From Chara braunii (lineage: Eukaryota; Streptophyta; Charophyceae; Charales; Characeae), in contig BFEA01000425.1 in the NCBI GenBank assembly GCA_003427395.1, positions 733,294 through 774,756 on the forward strand: a DNA stretch of 41,463 nt, given 5' to 3'. A program made the translations under genes and the position numbers. The number at the start of each line of letters is the position of its first letter. Positions within the stretch are counted from its first letter, which is position 1. Of the stretch, positions 8,530 through 20,218 are shown in pieces. Under the pieces are notes generated by a model. The model did not search any database. It saw only the letters and a program-made list of their open reading frames with translations, and was not told where the DNA came from.

Positions 8530-11500
8530 GTACGTCAGGCGAACCCGCCCGATCAGGAATTTCATCTCCATATCCTATGCCATCTTAGGGTTTGTAACTC
8601 AGGAGGGCTACGGCTAAGTGGGTGACGATAGTGCTGCGCACGTCGGCAGAGAAGCGTGTGGCGGCTATCTTAGGGTTTTTGCATCTCAGGGCTATGGCGT
8701 ACCGGGTGATGAAAGTGTTGCGCATCAAGGCGAAGGAGCGTGTGGCTGACGATATTGTTGTTTTGGAATTATGGGAAAAAGTGGCATCGGGGCGGCGGAT
8801 AGTGTAAAGGGACGAGATCGGGATCTCACTGGTCACGCAGAATACCGGCGGTTACCACGTCAATTAGAGTGTTGAGAAGCAGGGATGGAGGGAGAAGATA
8901 CAAGAGGGAGAAGATATGAGAGCTGAGTTTGAAGAGATGTCTGTCCGTCACCTAAATTAGGGCGTTGCAGAATAAGGCGGGAGGAGGAGGGACGGAGGAA
9001 GAAGAGGAGTTCGACGGTAAATTACGCTAATAACTTAGGGTGGTTGAAGCAACGAAGGAGATAGGGTGGGATGGAGGCAGGAGGCGCTGTTGTTGGTGGA
9101 TGGAGAAGATGTGGTTGGCAATCGTGTGGCTAATTTGGTGCGTGCGGTCTGTAAAAGGATGCTGCAGTCAGAGCGGGGAGGCTATCTGCATGATGACGTG
9201 GTGTTTGACATAGCGTCGTATATATATCTTATTTGTCGCTGTGCCGTGGGTAATGGGTCAGGGAGAGGTGGAAAAATGCCTCTGGTGAGGGGGGATAAGG
9301 GATTCATCTAACGAGTTTTTGTGGTGTTGGGGTCGAGGACTAGCGGAGCCTGTGTGGATGGGGAGAGAAAAGTGGCCTGCGTAAACAAACTGAGGAAACG
9401 GGTCGTAGTGATTTGATGGTATTATGAAGTTTGCCTGTGTGCCTGTGCATGCTAGTGGAAGAGGAAGGTTGAGTTGATGACGACTATTGTTTGACTGTGC
9501 GCAGGCATTTTGTGCGCACGCATTTTGGCTGCTATTTTTTGTATGTCGGAGCTGTAGCCTGAGGGGAGCAGAGAACTTCTGGCTCAGCCGTATATACGAG
9601 ATTTCGGCTCCGCCGTTCTTCTCAGCACATTAATCAGTCGCCCCATCTTCCTCTGTCAGTTGGAAGTTGCACTTGATGCACCTACTGTATTGATGGGGAC
9701 TATGATGGGCTTGACTGTGGAAGTATTAATGGAGAGGATTAAAGAAGTGCGGGAGAAGTATTAATGGAGAGGATTAAAGGAGTGCGGGAGAAGTATTAAT
9801 GGAGAGGATTAAAGAAGTGCGGGAGAAGTATTAATGGAGAAGATTAAAGAAGTGCGGGAGAAATATTACTGGAGAGGATTAAAGAAGTGCGGGAGAAGTA
9901 TTAATGGCGAGGATTAAAGAAGTGCGGGAGTCGTAATGGAGAGGATTAAAGAAGTGCGGTAGTAGTAATGGAGAGGATTAAAGAAGTGCGGTAGTAATGG
10001 AGAGGATTAAAGAAGTGCGGTGGTAATGGAGAGGATTAAAGAAGTGCGGTAGTAATGGAGAGGATTAAAGAAGTGCGGGAGTAGTAATGGAGAGGATTAA
10101 GGAACTGCGGGAGTATGTGGTCGTGATTATGGAAGTGTGGAATGAGAGGTTATATTCTTAGGTGGTGTGCGGACATGAACTGTCGTTATCTATTCTCAAC
10201 TTCACCAAATTTCTTCAAATTTCATTGTTGAGCGGTGAGTATGTGGTCGTGTTTATGGAAGTATGGTTGGGCGGTGAGTATGTGGTTGTGATTCTGGAAG
10301 TATGGAATGAGAGGTTCGATTATTAGGTTGTATGTGCGGATATGAACTGTCGTTTTCTATTCTTAACTTCTCCGAATTTTTCTAAATTTCATTGTTGGGC
10401 GGTGTTTTGTTGTTCTGACAGGGCAAAATATTCGGAAGCTGGTTAAGGATGGCTTCGTGATCAGGAAGCCGCAGAAGATCCATTCGAGAGCGCGTGCTCG
10501 CCGGGCTATGGAAGCAAAGCGAAAGGGACGGCATACTGGATACGGTATGTGATTTTATATTTCCCGTTATTGTCCTGGCCTCAGGTTGACTACGCCGACT
10601 GCGGGCAGAAGATCTAAATACCGATATTGTAATGTTTTTCTCGAGAACGCGACTCTTTCCCCTGTGGCTCACGACCGGACCCTGTGATGATTCTCGTCCT
10701 TCGACTCACCTGCGTCTCGCCTTCCATTTCGAGCGTAGTACCTACGTATCTCACCATGATGTTTTCGTCACCTGTCCTTTCACGACGTCACAAGTATGCC
10801 TTCTTCTCGTTACCTGCGGCTTTTTTCCTCTCGGCTCTCGAGTATGGACTCTTTTCTCCGTCATTCAGGACGTCATATAAGTCCCTCTGATGGTCATCAC
10901 GCTGTTCTCTCTATTACGAGCGTCATCCCAACGTTGCTCAGCCTTACTGACTGTCACTGCTCGGCCTGTTCGAGCGCTGGTCTTCATTCTAATTTCCATT
11001 ATTTTCGCCGATCTGGACCTGGTATCTTTTTGGTTTTCTCTGTGATGTTCTTCAGCTGTTTGTTTGTTGATTTTGACCGGTTCTTTTAATGGGTACGTCG
11101 TTTGTATCATAGGCTTCGACCTTCCTCTTACAGGTTTCGCTGTCACTATGACAGCCTTCGTTGTTGTCAAAGGCTTCGCCTCCTTTTGGTATCGATTTTC
11201 CCGTAATGGACTGTCGTTTCTCTCTGCCCTTTTTCCCTCGTCACTATTCTACTCTTCTATCCTCGCCAACATCCACTTATGTCGGCACCCTTTCCCCTTG
11301 CTCTCTCACCCGTCTGTTTATCTCTCCAATCTTTCGCTGAGTCATGTCTCCACCGTTCTCTTACTCTTTTTCACTCTTTCAGCCTCTTATTCCCCATCTT
11401 CTCATGCTCCCTCCGCCTCTTCTCATTCTCGGTCTGTGACACTTCCTCCCTTTCTCGCTTAGACCGTTTGTCTTCATCTCTCTACCCTATTGGTCTATAC

Positions 11501-14500
11501 TTTCTTCTTCTTAGTTCCTCCTGGTTACCATCTCCAACCTATTACTCTTCATCCTTTCTCTCTCCAAGCTCGTACTGTCCACACTCTCGTGCTCCTACAA
11601 TTTTCACTCTCCACTTATTTTATCTTGTCTTCTTTCTACTCTTCGTTATAACCTCTCTTGTTTTGGTAATCCTTCATGTTACTCCAGACGTCTTTGTCCC
11701 GACAGACAGTCCTCTTTTTTTTCTTTCATTTTTCCGTCTTACTCCCTCCGCCCTTCCTCTTATTCTGGTAACCCTTCGTCTTAATCCATTCCTCCACTCT
11801 TCCTACTCCACTCATAGTATTCGTCTCTACTATACTATCGCTCTCTCCCAATCTTCGTAACGCTCCACCCGTCTCACCGTCCCGACTCTCCGCCGACGGC
11901 TCCACCTGCCTTGGACCTGCGTGTCTTTCGCTCTGGTCGAGCTTGCAGTCAGGACGTCAAATTTCTTTCCTTTGCCTTCGGAGTTTTCTCCCGTCATCGG
12001 TTCACTCCTTGTTTTCTGTCCTCTTCTTTCCCTCTGACGTCTCTTTTCTTTTGTGTTCTGCTTTCTGTGGTTCTGTTTGTTTTTGGTGGCGCGCTTTTCC
12101 CTGTTGGTCCGTCATTCTTCTTATAAGTTCCATTATCCTTCTTTAATGGTGCTTAACGTTCATCTGTCGCGCTTCAACCCTCCTCGATTGCTTCACTCTT
12201 CTTCGGTAGTACACCTCTACCCTTCGGTCTTCACATTTCACTCGATGGAGGTACAGGTACACTACCTTTCAGGTTTCACTCTCCCTGGGGGACTGCATCT
12301 GTTTGGAGGCTCCTCCTTCCTATTTGCAAGGCTCCTCCTTCGTATTTGCGAGGCTCCGTCTTCCTCTTTGTTAAATCTCTGTACGGCTTTGATGGTTTCT
12401 GTTTTCGTTGTTAGCCTCACCTCTTTGAAGGTTCCTCTCTCCTTGAAGGCCATATTACCTCTTTGGATGTCCAGTTGTGGATGCCATGCCTTCAGTAAAA
12501 GCTTTACCCGTTCACTCATGTTTTGGGAGGATCACACAGTCTGTGAACAGGTCGGCAGTAGAATTTGTGATGTTCAAGTATACTGTTGGAGCTTCGAGTT
12601 TGTCCTCGACGCAACTCAAACCTGCCAACGAGTTCGCATGTTTCGTAGTCATCAGCGTAACCCCCTTCGTTTCCCTCTTTTAATTTTCTTACATCAGCGT
12701 AACCGCCCTTCATTTCCCTCTTTTGTATCTTCTTACATCTCCCCTCTTTTGTGTCTTCTTACATCAGCGTGACCGCCCTTCATTTCCCTCTTTTGTATCT
12801 TCTTACACACTGCCTGATTTCTACTTCGTTTACGTATGGAGAACGTTTCCGAGCTTATGTTTCGCGTCATCCTCGATCCGTGCTTCTATTTCTCCCCGAG
12901 TCTTGAATATGTATGTGGTAATATAATTCGAATTGTCGAATAATAACCTGAGTGATTCATCTGAGTGGAGTAGTCGTATGAAATTGTGATATTTTCAGAG
13001 CTGTTTGCGGTTTGCGTTTGTGATAAAGCGAGATCGTAGATAGCAATTTTTTGATATGATTGCTTTTCCTATTATGTTCACTCCTTTCATACCTGTAGTG
13101 TAATTTTGAATGGTTGGTCAGGTATATGCCTCAAACAAATTATGGTGCACGGTGTCGGTTTCTACGCCTAGTTGAAGAGTGAAAACAAGGTGGAGAACTG
13201 CTGGCCAACCGGCGGCGCCACGCTTTTTCTTGCGTCGCCGCCGGCCATCGTGCTGCTGAGACACTGTTCAGCCGAGTGGTTTCTGTTACTCCGGTGTTTC
13301 GATTTTGCCTGCGAGTAGTGATCGTTGAAGCTGCGTTTGATTGGTTGAATGGCCGGGTGGGTGCTAACGTAAGAGAATTACGGTAGGGTAGAATTCTGGA
13401 TTGCTTGTTGCCCCCTGTAGGGCCTGTATCCGTGGTCACGGTTTGATTATGCCCAGTTACGGTGCCGGTGTGATTACGTTGAGCAAGACAATGAGGTAGT
13501 CTTCTTTCGATTAGGATAGGTGAATTGTGTCTAGTTGATTTTATCGAACAAGAATATGAGGTAGTCTTCTTTTGATTACGACGTTGTCCTTAATTGTGTT
13601 GCCTTGGTTGATGTTTCGGTTATGTCATTGCTCAGGTAAGAGAAGGGGAACTCGCGAGGCCAGGCTTCCTACGAAAGTTCTCTGGATGCGGAGGATGCGT
13701 GTGCTGAGGAGGCTCCTTCGTAAGTATCGTGATGCCAAGAAGATCGACAAACACATGTACCATGACATGTACATGAAGGTGAAGGGTAATGTGTTCAAGA
13801 ATAAGCGTGTGCTGATGGAGAGCATCCATAAGTCCAAGGCAGAGAAGGCTCGTGAGAGGACTTTGTCCGACCAGTTCGAGGCACGCCGTGCGAAGAGCAA
13901 GGCTACAAGGGAACGCAAGATTGCCAGAAGAGAGGAGCGGCTGGCACAGGTACGTTTCGCCGGAAGAGTGCTGCCAGTTTAGCGTTCCTTTGTTAATGAG
14001 ATTCTTCGTCTTCGAAATGACGGTCTCTTCTTCCGAAATCCTTGGTCAGGATATGAGTCTCATTAGTAGTATAAATCTTGTACAACACAAAAAAAAAGAA
14101 AAGATCTGGTACAATACAGCAGCAGATCGTTCCTAAACGGGGCAAATTCCGTATGTTTATTGATTTGGTTCGGGATCTATTCACCGGGTTTCCTTCTCCC
14201 CTCTCTACGAATGTGTTCTTGTATAGATTTCCCGAGCAGGACGAATATCCTTACAAAGTGTACATTGCTTTCCCACGGGCTGTACTCGGTACTCTTGAGC
14301 ACTATATTATCCCTTATACTGTGTGCACTGTCGTACTGTGCACTATATGATCACTTATATACTGTGTACACTACGTTATCTCGTCTCCGTTTTTTTGGTT
14401 CGTTGGAACTTTTCTATGTTCTTCGGTTCATGTCTCTCCGTTGGCTTTCTGTGTTTGTCGATCTCCTCTCTATGGACTGACTATCAATCGACTCGTCTGC

Positions 14501-17500
14501 TGAAATTTGTATAGAAAACTGTTTTGCTTTCCATAGCGTATAATCAGTTCAATTGGCTACTGATATACCTAAAAATTATCAGTTCAATCGGCTACTGATA
14601 TACCTAAAATGGTTGTGATAAAGTCGATTCTCGGCTACTGATATACCTACAATGGTTATGATAAATTCGATTTTCAAACAAAGGACGAGTATGTCGGAAA
14701 TGTAGTCTTATTAGTGCGAATCTCGTCTACGGTTCGCATGTTTTTTTTTTTGACGATGTGGTGTCGTATTACTACGAATCCTTTGGGGAGAAGTCGTAAA
14801 ACCTCGCCCCGACGAAACCTTGGTATCCATTTCCTCCCAAATGGGAAAAAGGTGCCGCAGACCCTAAAAACATTTTGGGCGTCATGTTGCGCCCTGCAAA
14901 TCGCTTTCCCACCATTTTTATACAGCGGCCGTTACCTACCTTCCCAGGGTGCAAAAATGACAACAAAAGTGATTTTGGGACCTGCGGTGCTTTTTTCCCA
15001 GTTTAGGGGGAAATGGATACAAAGGTTTCATCGCGGGGAGTTTTTATGATTTTGATCCGAATTTTGTCTACGATGCGTACGGAATCGTAAAACGAGCGAC
15101 GTCCTGCGCAACCTTGTTTACTCCTGCTCTACGGATGAAAAATATGCGCTCACGGCTTGCGCAGGTTATCAGCAGCGGTACCGTTCGTTGAAGGTTGTGC
15201 TTCAGGGGCCAGTTCCACTAGCAGCGTTGAGTTTCCTCAACGCCTGGATCTGGACGCGTTCGTGGAGATATGCGGTCGAGAAAACTCAACGCAATTTCTG
15301 TACATATCCAGAGGCACGTCCAGATCCAAAGGGTTAGTGGCACCCTAAGCACCATATAAATTGTTCCCCGCGGGTGATCTCAGAAGGAAGTTCCTTTTTT
15401 CGGCATTTAACTTCGACCGTCGCGATTGCAATTGTCGGCAAATTTTGTGAATCGAAAACGGCAGCTCCCCCTGGTGGAAACCCTTAGCGAGATCTGTTGC
15501 GCAGCTTAAAAAAAGGCGAAATGTCGGCCAGGAACGTTGAACCTAAATGCACAAAGGGTAACCTTCTTAGTGATGTGCGGTCCCCTGTAAACAAGGAAGA
15601 ACGATGTAAGATCTACCGGCTGCTGTCGTTCTTCTCCCTGCCTGTTGTGAAATCGTATGTAGACTAGTGTCTTCCCCCGAACATTATGCACCCTCATGAT
15701 GAATGCATACAAGCTGTACTTTCTCCCTCGTACAGCGGAAACGAGTCGTTGCGATCGGCGGAAGACTGTAGTCTGTTGGAACAGTCCAGTTAGCTATTGG
15801 CCTTCACGGTGCGACAATGAGGCTGATGGCACGTCGGCCCGTTCACAACGGTTGGGTACGGTGGCTCTTTTTTTAACTTGTCGGTCTGTTGTGCAAGTGT
15901 TAATCTCTTCCTCGGTGTCGGTACTATCACCTATGTCTAATGTGAAAGGAACAAACTTAAGGAGGTGTTCGTTCCTCTGCTGTTTTCGTTCCGATGAATT
16001 GTTTATTACGAAAAGCACCTTGCTGAATTGTGACCTAATCCTTATCTTTTTCGAATTGGTTGGACGGAAATTGTGTACAGGGCCTGTCTGGAGTGAAGGT
16101 GCCCGAAGCTGCCCCGCCACCCCCAGAGCCAACGTAAGTGGGAATGATCATATACCTGTATCTGGACTATATCGTATGCATGTCTGGTCTGCGTACTCGT
16201 CCTGATGGATAGATGGATAGCGATGTTCGGAACGATTTTGTTATGAAATTGTACAGTTTTGAATTCAGAACCGCGGTTGAAATCTATTCGATGGGGCAGA
16301 AATTCGATTTATTAACGTTTTTTGTTACCCGCGAGAATAGTTTTTGGCATTCGCCGGCAGAATATCGGATATATGCGATCCCAAATGGTGGCAGCCCTGA
16401 GGTAGGGGTTGAGATACGGCAAGTGAGTAGGGCCCCCTTTTTTCGGGAAATGCTCTAGTCCATTTGTGGGGAGCAATACGTGCTGGGAAGTGCCCAGCGT
16501 CCCATATAGAAATATACAAATGGTCTGAAGTGCCAAGGGCATTACCTACCTTCGGTCTAAGAACAATCTGAGAACAATCTGAGAACTAGGAAAATAAGGG
16601 GACCCACTAGATGTGAAAGACATAAGTCGGTTGATTGCAATCTCCCGCGTGCTGTTCTTGTATTGTGTTTTGTATTTTCTGGAAGAATGGAGTGTATTGA
16701 TACGTATTTTCTGGAAGAATGGAGAGTGCTGATGGGCATTAGACGGACTTATGGTATGTGTAGGTGTTATATATGACCGACATAAAAGCCGAGTTGTAAA
16801 ATGTAATGGAGGTTTAGTCAGTAGAAGCTTATATTCAATACATTTTTTTAAATATTAGGTCGACAGCTCAGAGTAGGCTCAGTAGTTTTACCGATTAATT
16901 AGCTTCTGGAATTTTGCAATTTCGCTTCGTTAACTGTACCCGATCCAGGGTCTCGCCGCATGGCGCACGAAACGAAAACGACACGAGTGCATCTGCCCAC
17001 GAAAGGTGGTAAAATACACGTTACTCTTTATAGCCAACGGATGAACCTGGCCATTTTCTGCAGCAAGATGAACTCGTTTCGTTTTTCGTTCCCGCGAGGC
17101 CCCCTTTCTATGGTTATCCTGTCTGTTGTGTGTAGTAATCGGGTAGCTGTTTGCTCTCTACTGTCTGTCCTGTTCTGAGGTCAAATAAAATGTGCATAAT
17201 CCGCCGATTAGCAACATATATCTTAGTGGGTTCCTTCGAGACTTCATTGAAACAATTTCGGTCAGTCATTTTTTTGTATACACACATTGATTAATTTAAA
17301 AGGTCGAGTGCAATCTATGGACATAGAAATCGAGTGCTCCACTTTTCGCCTTCTTTTTTTTTTTATCTCCTCACCAGTCAGAACGAATGAATCACATTGA
17401 AGACACAAATTTCAGAGTTCAATCACGTGCTGAAAATCCATATGCAATCCTTACATATAATTTGCATTAAGGTGCACGGTTAGGAAACACTCTTATTGTT

Positions 17501-17974
17501 CGAGGTAGCCCCTCCCAAAGCGTGTTTTTTTTTTTCTGGCGGGACTCGTGTTGGCGTTAATTTTATATTCAAGGTCGCCCCTTCCAAAGCGTGTTTGTTT
17601 TTTTTCTGGCGGGATTCGTGTTGGCGTGAACTCATTGCGTGGTCGAATCGTGAACTTGTTTATTGCGTCGTCGAATCGTGAACTAATTTATTGCGTGGTC
17701 GAATCGTGAACTCATTTATTGCTTGGTCGTAACGTAAACCCTAAAATGTTGTATGTTCGTCGATATTCGTCCTGAACCAACTGTTACCTGTGAACAAGTC
17801 GCCGATGTCATATCCATAGTCTTGTCTTGGTTACACACACACATGCACGCGCACACACTCTATCTCTGTTTTGTTTTTTCTGTTGCTGTGCGTAATTTGG
17901 CTTCTGATTTGTTTTTTTGTTCGTTTTGACATCTGTACAGGTCTGTGCCGAAGAAGAAGAAAGGAAAGGAGTAG
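8418..17974 (+). CDS. RPL19: 60S ribosomal protein L19 (eL19), five exons
   Basis: This encodes a large-subunit ribosomal protein that binds 28S/5.8S rRNA; in eukaryotic ribosomes its long C-terminal helix reaches the 40S subunit as an intersubunit bridge. Joining 8418-8529, 10422-10544, 13636-13949, 16081-16133 and 17941-17974 gives 636 nt: 211 residues plus TAG, close to plant homologues. It starts [20 protein letters not shown] and contains [20 protein letters not shown] across the first junction, then [49 protein letters not shown] and [17 protein letters not shown]. The tail is Pro-rich and then lysine-rich. All introns are GT-AG, in phases 1, 1, 0 and 2. The ATG at 8418 matches the universally conserved N terminus. 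No internal stop or frameshift. The family is certain; the 3' end is slightly less so, because eL19 tails vary. Confidence 0.96.
8530..10421 (+). other. RPL19 intron 1 (1,892 bp), with minisatellite
   Basis: Donor GTACGT, acceptor TGACAG. An early stretch (8581-8755) is a diverged tandem duplication of about 87 bp beginning at the two CTTAGGGTTT words. From about 8860 the coding strand is markedly G/A-rich. A minisatellite occupies 9720-10108. After it, a block with GTATGTGGTCGTG and GGAAGT(A/G)TGGAATGAGAGGTT occurs two to three times (10110-10325). An 81-codon frame at 9066-9311 has no supporting motif. Confidence 0.9.
9720..10108. repeat. Minisatellite, 35-bp unit shortening to about 29 bp
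   Basis: About a dozen units are built on TGGAGAGGATTAAAGAAGTG. The first units are 35 bp (with GCGGGAGAAGTATTAA between cores). Later ones lose part of the linker and run at about 29-31 bp. The array is directional, with long units upstream and short ones downstream. Confidence 0.9.
10422..10544 (+). CDS. RPL19: RPL19 exon 2
   Basis: Completes codon 38 and ends after the first base of codon 79. It encodes [20 protein letters not shown] and the basic [18 protein letters not shown] segment. Acceptor CAG, donor GTATGT. Confidence 0.95.
10545..13635 (+). other. RPL19 intron 2 (3,091 bp), pyrimidine-rich
   Basis: Donor GTATGT, acceptor GCTCAG. From about 10640 to 12900 the coding strand is extremely T/C-rich, so several plus frames stay open for up to 239 codons; their Ser/Leu/Phe translations are composition artefacts. 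A tandem repeat of about 44 bp (ACATCAGCGTAACCGCCC plus TTCATTTCCCTCTTTTGT) lies at 12650-12808. A duplication of about 66 bp around ATGAGGTAGTCTTCTTT lies at 13482-13615. No snoRNA with paired C and D boxes was found. Confidence 0.9.
13636..13949 (+). CDS. RPL19: RPL19 exon 3
   Basis: Encodes codons 79-183, the most conserved part: [36 protein letters not shown] and the long charged helix ending RREERLAQ. Donor GTACGT at 13950. Confidence 0.97.
14793..15050. mobile_element. Foldback MITE, 258 bp, in RPL19 intron 3
   Basis: The arms of about 105 bp (14793-14901 and 14945-15050) are inverted copies along nearly their whole length. Shared blocks include GTATCCATTTCC, GGGAAAAA, ACCGCAG or GCCGCAG and CACCCTG or CGCCCTG. 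The loop is about 45 nt. There is no coding capacity. Transcribed within the pre-mRNA it would form one long imperfect hairpin. Confidence 0.7.
15664..15773. mobile_element. Short MITE-like element (110 bp), copy B
   Basis: The ends are inverted GTCTTCCCCCGA (left) and the complement of GTCTTCCGCCGA (right), flanked by AGT-type bases. Length and termini match the element at 20471-20580, but the interiors differ, so common origin is likely rather than certain. Confidence 0.4.
16081..16133 (+). CDS. RPL19: RPL19 exon 4
   Basis: A 53-bp exon encoding codons 184-200 and two bases of codon 201 ([17 protein letters not shown]), a Pro-rich linker typical of plant eL19 tails. Acceptor GTACAG, donor GTAAGT. 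Confidence 0.9.
16134..17940 (+). other. RPL19 intron 4 (1,807 bp), with tandem repeats
   Basis: Donor GTAAGT, acceptor GTACAG. A duplication of about 77 bp around CAAAGCGTGTTT and CTGGCGGGA(C/T)TCGTGTTGGCGT lies at 17500-17630. It runs into four units of about 30 bp around TTATTGCGTGGTCGAATCGTG (17625-17725). No gene inside. Confidence 0.9.
17941..17974 (+). CDS. RPL19: RPL19 exon 5 and stop
   Basis: Completes codon 201 (Thr) and encodes [10 protein letters not shown] then TAG at 17972-17974. The lysine-rich ending is typical of eL19. It is short, but the frame continues correctly from exon 4 and the acceptor is strong. Confidence 0.88.
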
Positions 17975-18226
17975 AGGTTCGGCGTGTGCGGCGAGGCGTC
18001 TACGGTAATTGCGGCGTGTGCGGCGAGGGCGGGAAACGCGTGACAGATGCGAATTTTCAGTTTGTGTACATTGAGGTCGTTTTTCTCCGTTGTGTCGGTG
18101 GAGTAGAGCTGTTCGTCCTCTCGCTATCCTGTTGTCTTCTGGCAAAGGACCAGTCGTAGGGAAGAAGGGCTTCATGCATACGGTCGGTCGTTGTGTTTGT
18201 TAATCTGCCAAGGATATGAAAGTGGA
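17975..18226 (+). other. RPL19 3' UTR / downstream
   Basis: Directly downstream of the stop. No canonical AATAAA is seen, so the polyadenylation site is unassigned. An (AC)n-like stretch lies just before the last exon at about 17833-17860. Confidence 0.4.
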
Positions 18227-18772
18227 AGCACACCTTTATTCAGTTGTTGAGAGTAACAAGCGTATTTTTGCTCCCTTTCGCCTCTATGCAGTCTGGTTCT
18301 TGCGAGTCGGTCGATTTTCGCTGCTTTGTTTTCGTGGTCTCTGAATCTGTGATGGGCGTGTCATTCGTCCTCTCCCTCTTTGTTGTTGCGATTGACGTAA
18401 CGGACTTTGGGTTGGGTCGTACAGATTTGATGAATTGAACACAATTGTGTCACGATGTCAGTCTTTTTGTTGGACTCCTGTGAAAGTGGAAGCATACCTT
18501 TATTCAGTCGTTGCGAGTAACAAGCACCGTTTTGCTCCCTTTCCCCTTTCTGTAGTCTGTTTCTTGGGAGTCGGTCGCTTTTCGCTTGTTTGTTTTCGTC
18601 CATTCTGAAGCTGTGATGAGCGTGTTATATGTCCTCTCGCTCTTTTTGTTGTTTCGAATGACGGAGCGAACTTTGGGCTGGGTTGGGTCGTACACATTTT
18701 TGATGAAACGAACACAATCCCGTCAAAAGTCGCAAGATTTGTGCTGGACACATGAAAGGTGACTATTCTTAA
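18227..18772. repeat. 254-bp tandem duplication downstream of RPL19
   Basis: Copy 1 starts at 18227 and copy 2 at 18481, both with TGAAAGTGGAAGCA(C/T)ACCTT. Similarity continues through GTAACAAGC, TTTTCG(C/T)(T)TG and GGGTTGGGTCGTACA. Copies are clearly diverged, so the event is not recent. No coding capacity. Confidence 0.8.
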
Positions 18773-20218
18773 CTCTCTCACTGGATGTGCCAGTCTGATG
18801 AAATCGATTACACCCCGTTTTCATTTCTCGAGTAACTGGTCTCCAGATAATCAACGTCGAAGTCGTTGATTCTCCAGTCCTCTCGCACCTCCGTTGCAGC
18901 TGTAACCGCTGTATTTGTGGGGACTTTGCCTCCATGCAGAGATAATCAACGTCCGTACAATTGCGAGGTGCGGCGGTTCTGCCCTGAAAATGAAAGAACG
19001 TCGAAGTCGATTGTTATTTCGTTGCTGGAAAATTTTGACATGGTGCACGGTATGGGTTCGGCTTCTGCCAATGTAGAATTGCAGGGAAATTGATCTGGCT
19101 GGAAACTGATTTCTGTCGCTGAATTGGAATCAGCGTATAGTCTGAGATGACGACCGTGATGCCAATCATGGATGAGATCCTTCTTTCAAAAGGCATGATG
19201 TCCAAACGTCTGTTATAAGAGTTCGAATGCAAAACGACGTCGACGCGTAACTTCACAATCACTAGGAAGTCGCATGCGAAAAATAATCAGACCCCGATTT
19301 TACTACACATCCTTTTCGAGTTCTGTTCTATGGTCCAAAGGCAACGGCAAGAAGAAAAAAATTGAGATCCTGGAATGGTACAGACTTGATGGTTTTTTAC
19401 TGGTGAATTGTACGCAGTCCCGTATCGAGGAAGTCCTTGACGTTATAAATTGGAACAATACAGAAAGAAGATTAGCATTCCCCTGCGCGCAAGGATAACA
19501 CGTGTAAATCAATGTGGAAATGGAAACGTGCCGATAATCGTGACCCTGAGTCTTTCCACGAACACGTCCAGATTCGGGTATGAATATGTTCGGCCTGAAT
19601 GCGGATCTCTTTCATATTTCGTGCAGTCGTAATTTTCTGCACCTCTCCCCAATCGTATCTGTGTGCGTGCGAGTCGTTTATGCGATTAAACAGGCGAGAG
19701 AGAGAGAGAGAGTGAGAGGGTTCAATGCACGTATGTGTTTGTGAGTCGCACCCGCTAAACGTGCTCGTTTCGGAACTCACATCATGACGCCCGCTCGACT
19801 GTCGTTTTTTGCCTATTTCAAACCAAAAACGTGCCACAGCCAGAGTTTCCCTTTTTTTTCCTTTTATTTTTGTCACGGGGTGGTTCCCACGGGGGCACGC
19901 ACCCATCCTACGGGCGGCACTCGTTTTTTTACGCCTTCGTAGCCACGTAAAGTGGTTCGAGCGGGTTGGCGCGCGTCCGGCGGAGTTTTGAGTGCGCGGT
20001 TGAGTGCGCCGGAGTGCTCAGATACGCTGTGGATGGTTTTCACCTAATACAGATCTCGAGAGAGAGAAAGGGGCGATGCTGATGTTTTGTGTACCGTTTC
20101 GATTTTAAGGGATGCATTGTCCCGAAGGACTGCAAACGAACAATCGGCCGAGGTGACCCTCAGCATTGCTTACGTGCTGTCACATTTTCCAATTTTCTCT
20201 TCGGTCGTGTGTTAAAGA
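18773..20218. other. No confident gene; small ORF and microsatellite
   Basis: Contains a hairpin AATCAACG-TCGAAGT-CGTTGATT near 18849 and a (GA)n run near 19695-19711. A 74-codon plus frame from ATG at 19274 to 19498 is lysine/aromatic-rich and matches nothing I recognise. I see no splice or conservation support for a gene. Confidence 0.4.

Larger units (their letters stand above)
13950..16080 (+). other. RPL19 intron 3 (2,131 bp), with two inserted elements
   Basis: Donor GTACGT, acceptor GTACAG. It contains a tandem repeat of about 46 bp around GGCTACTGATATACCTA (14546-14672), the foldback element at 14793-15050, a short inverted repeat of GGATCTGGACG arms (about 15248-15333) and a 110-bp MITE-like element (15664-15773). 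Confidence 0.9.

Noticed and set aside
9720-10108. CRISPR-like array
   Set aside because: Repeats run head to tail without unique spacers of constant length, in a eukaryotic intron. It is a minisatellite.
11064-12772. Several long plus-strand ORFs (up to 239 codons) rich in Ser, Leu and Phe
   Set aside because: They lie in RPL19 intron 2, where a T/C-rich strand avoids stops in all frames. There are no motifs, and adjacent overlapping frames are equally open.
16312-16560. Possible inverted repeat element in intron 4 (CCCAAATGG and ACAAATGG words)
   Set aside because: Only short, poorly ordered matches; arms do not align over their length.
8530-17940. Intronic C/D snoRNA in RPL19 (for example GTGATGA at about 8706 and 10683)
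   Set aside because: No D box (CTGA) at a suitable distance with a terminal stem. The nearest pairs are about 45 nt or over 200 nt apart.
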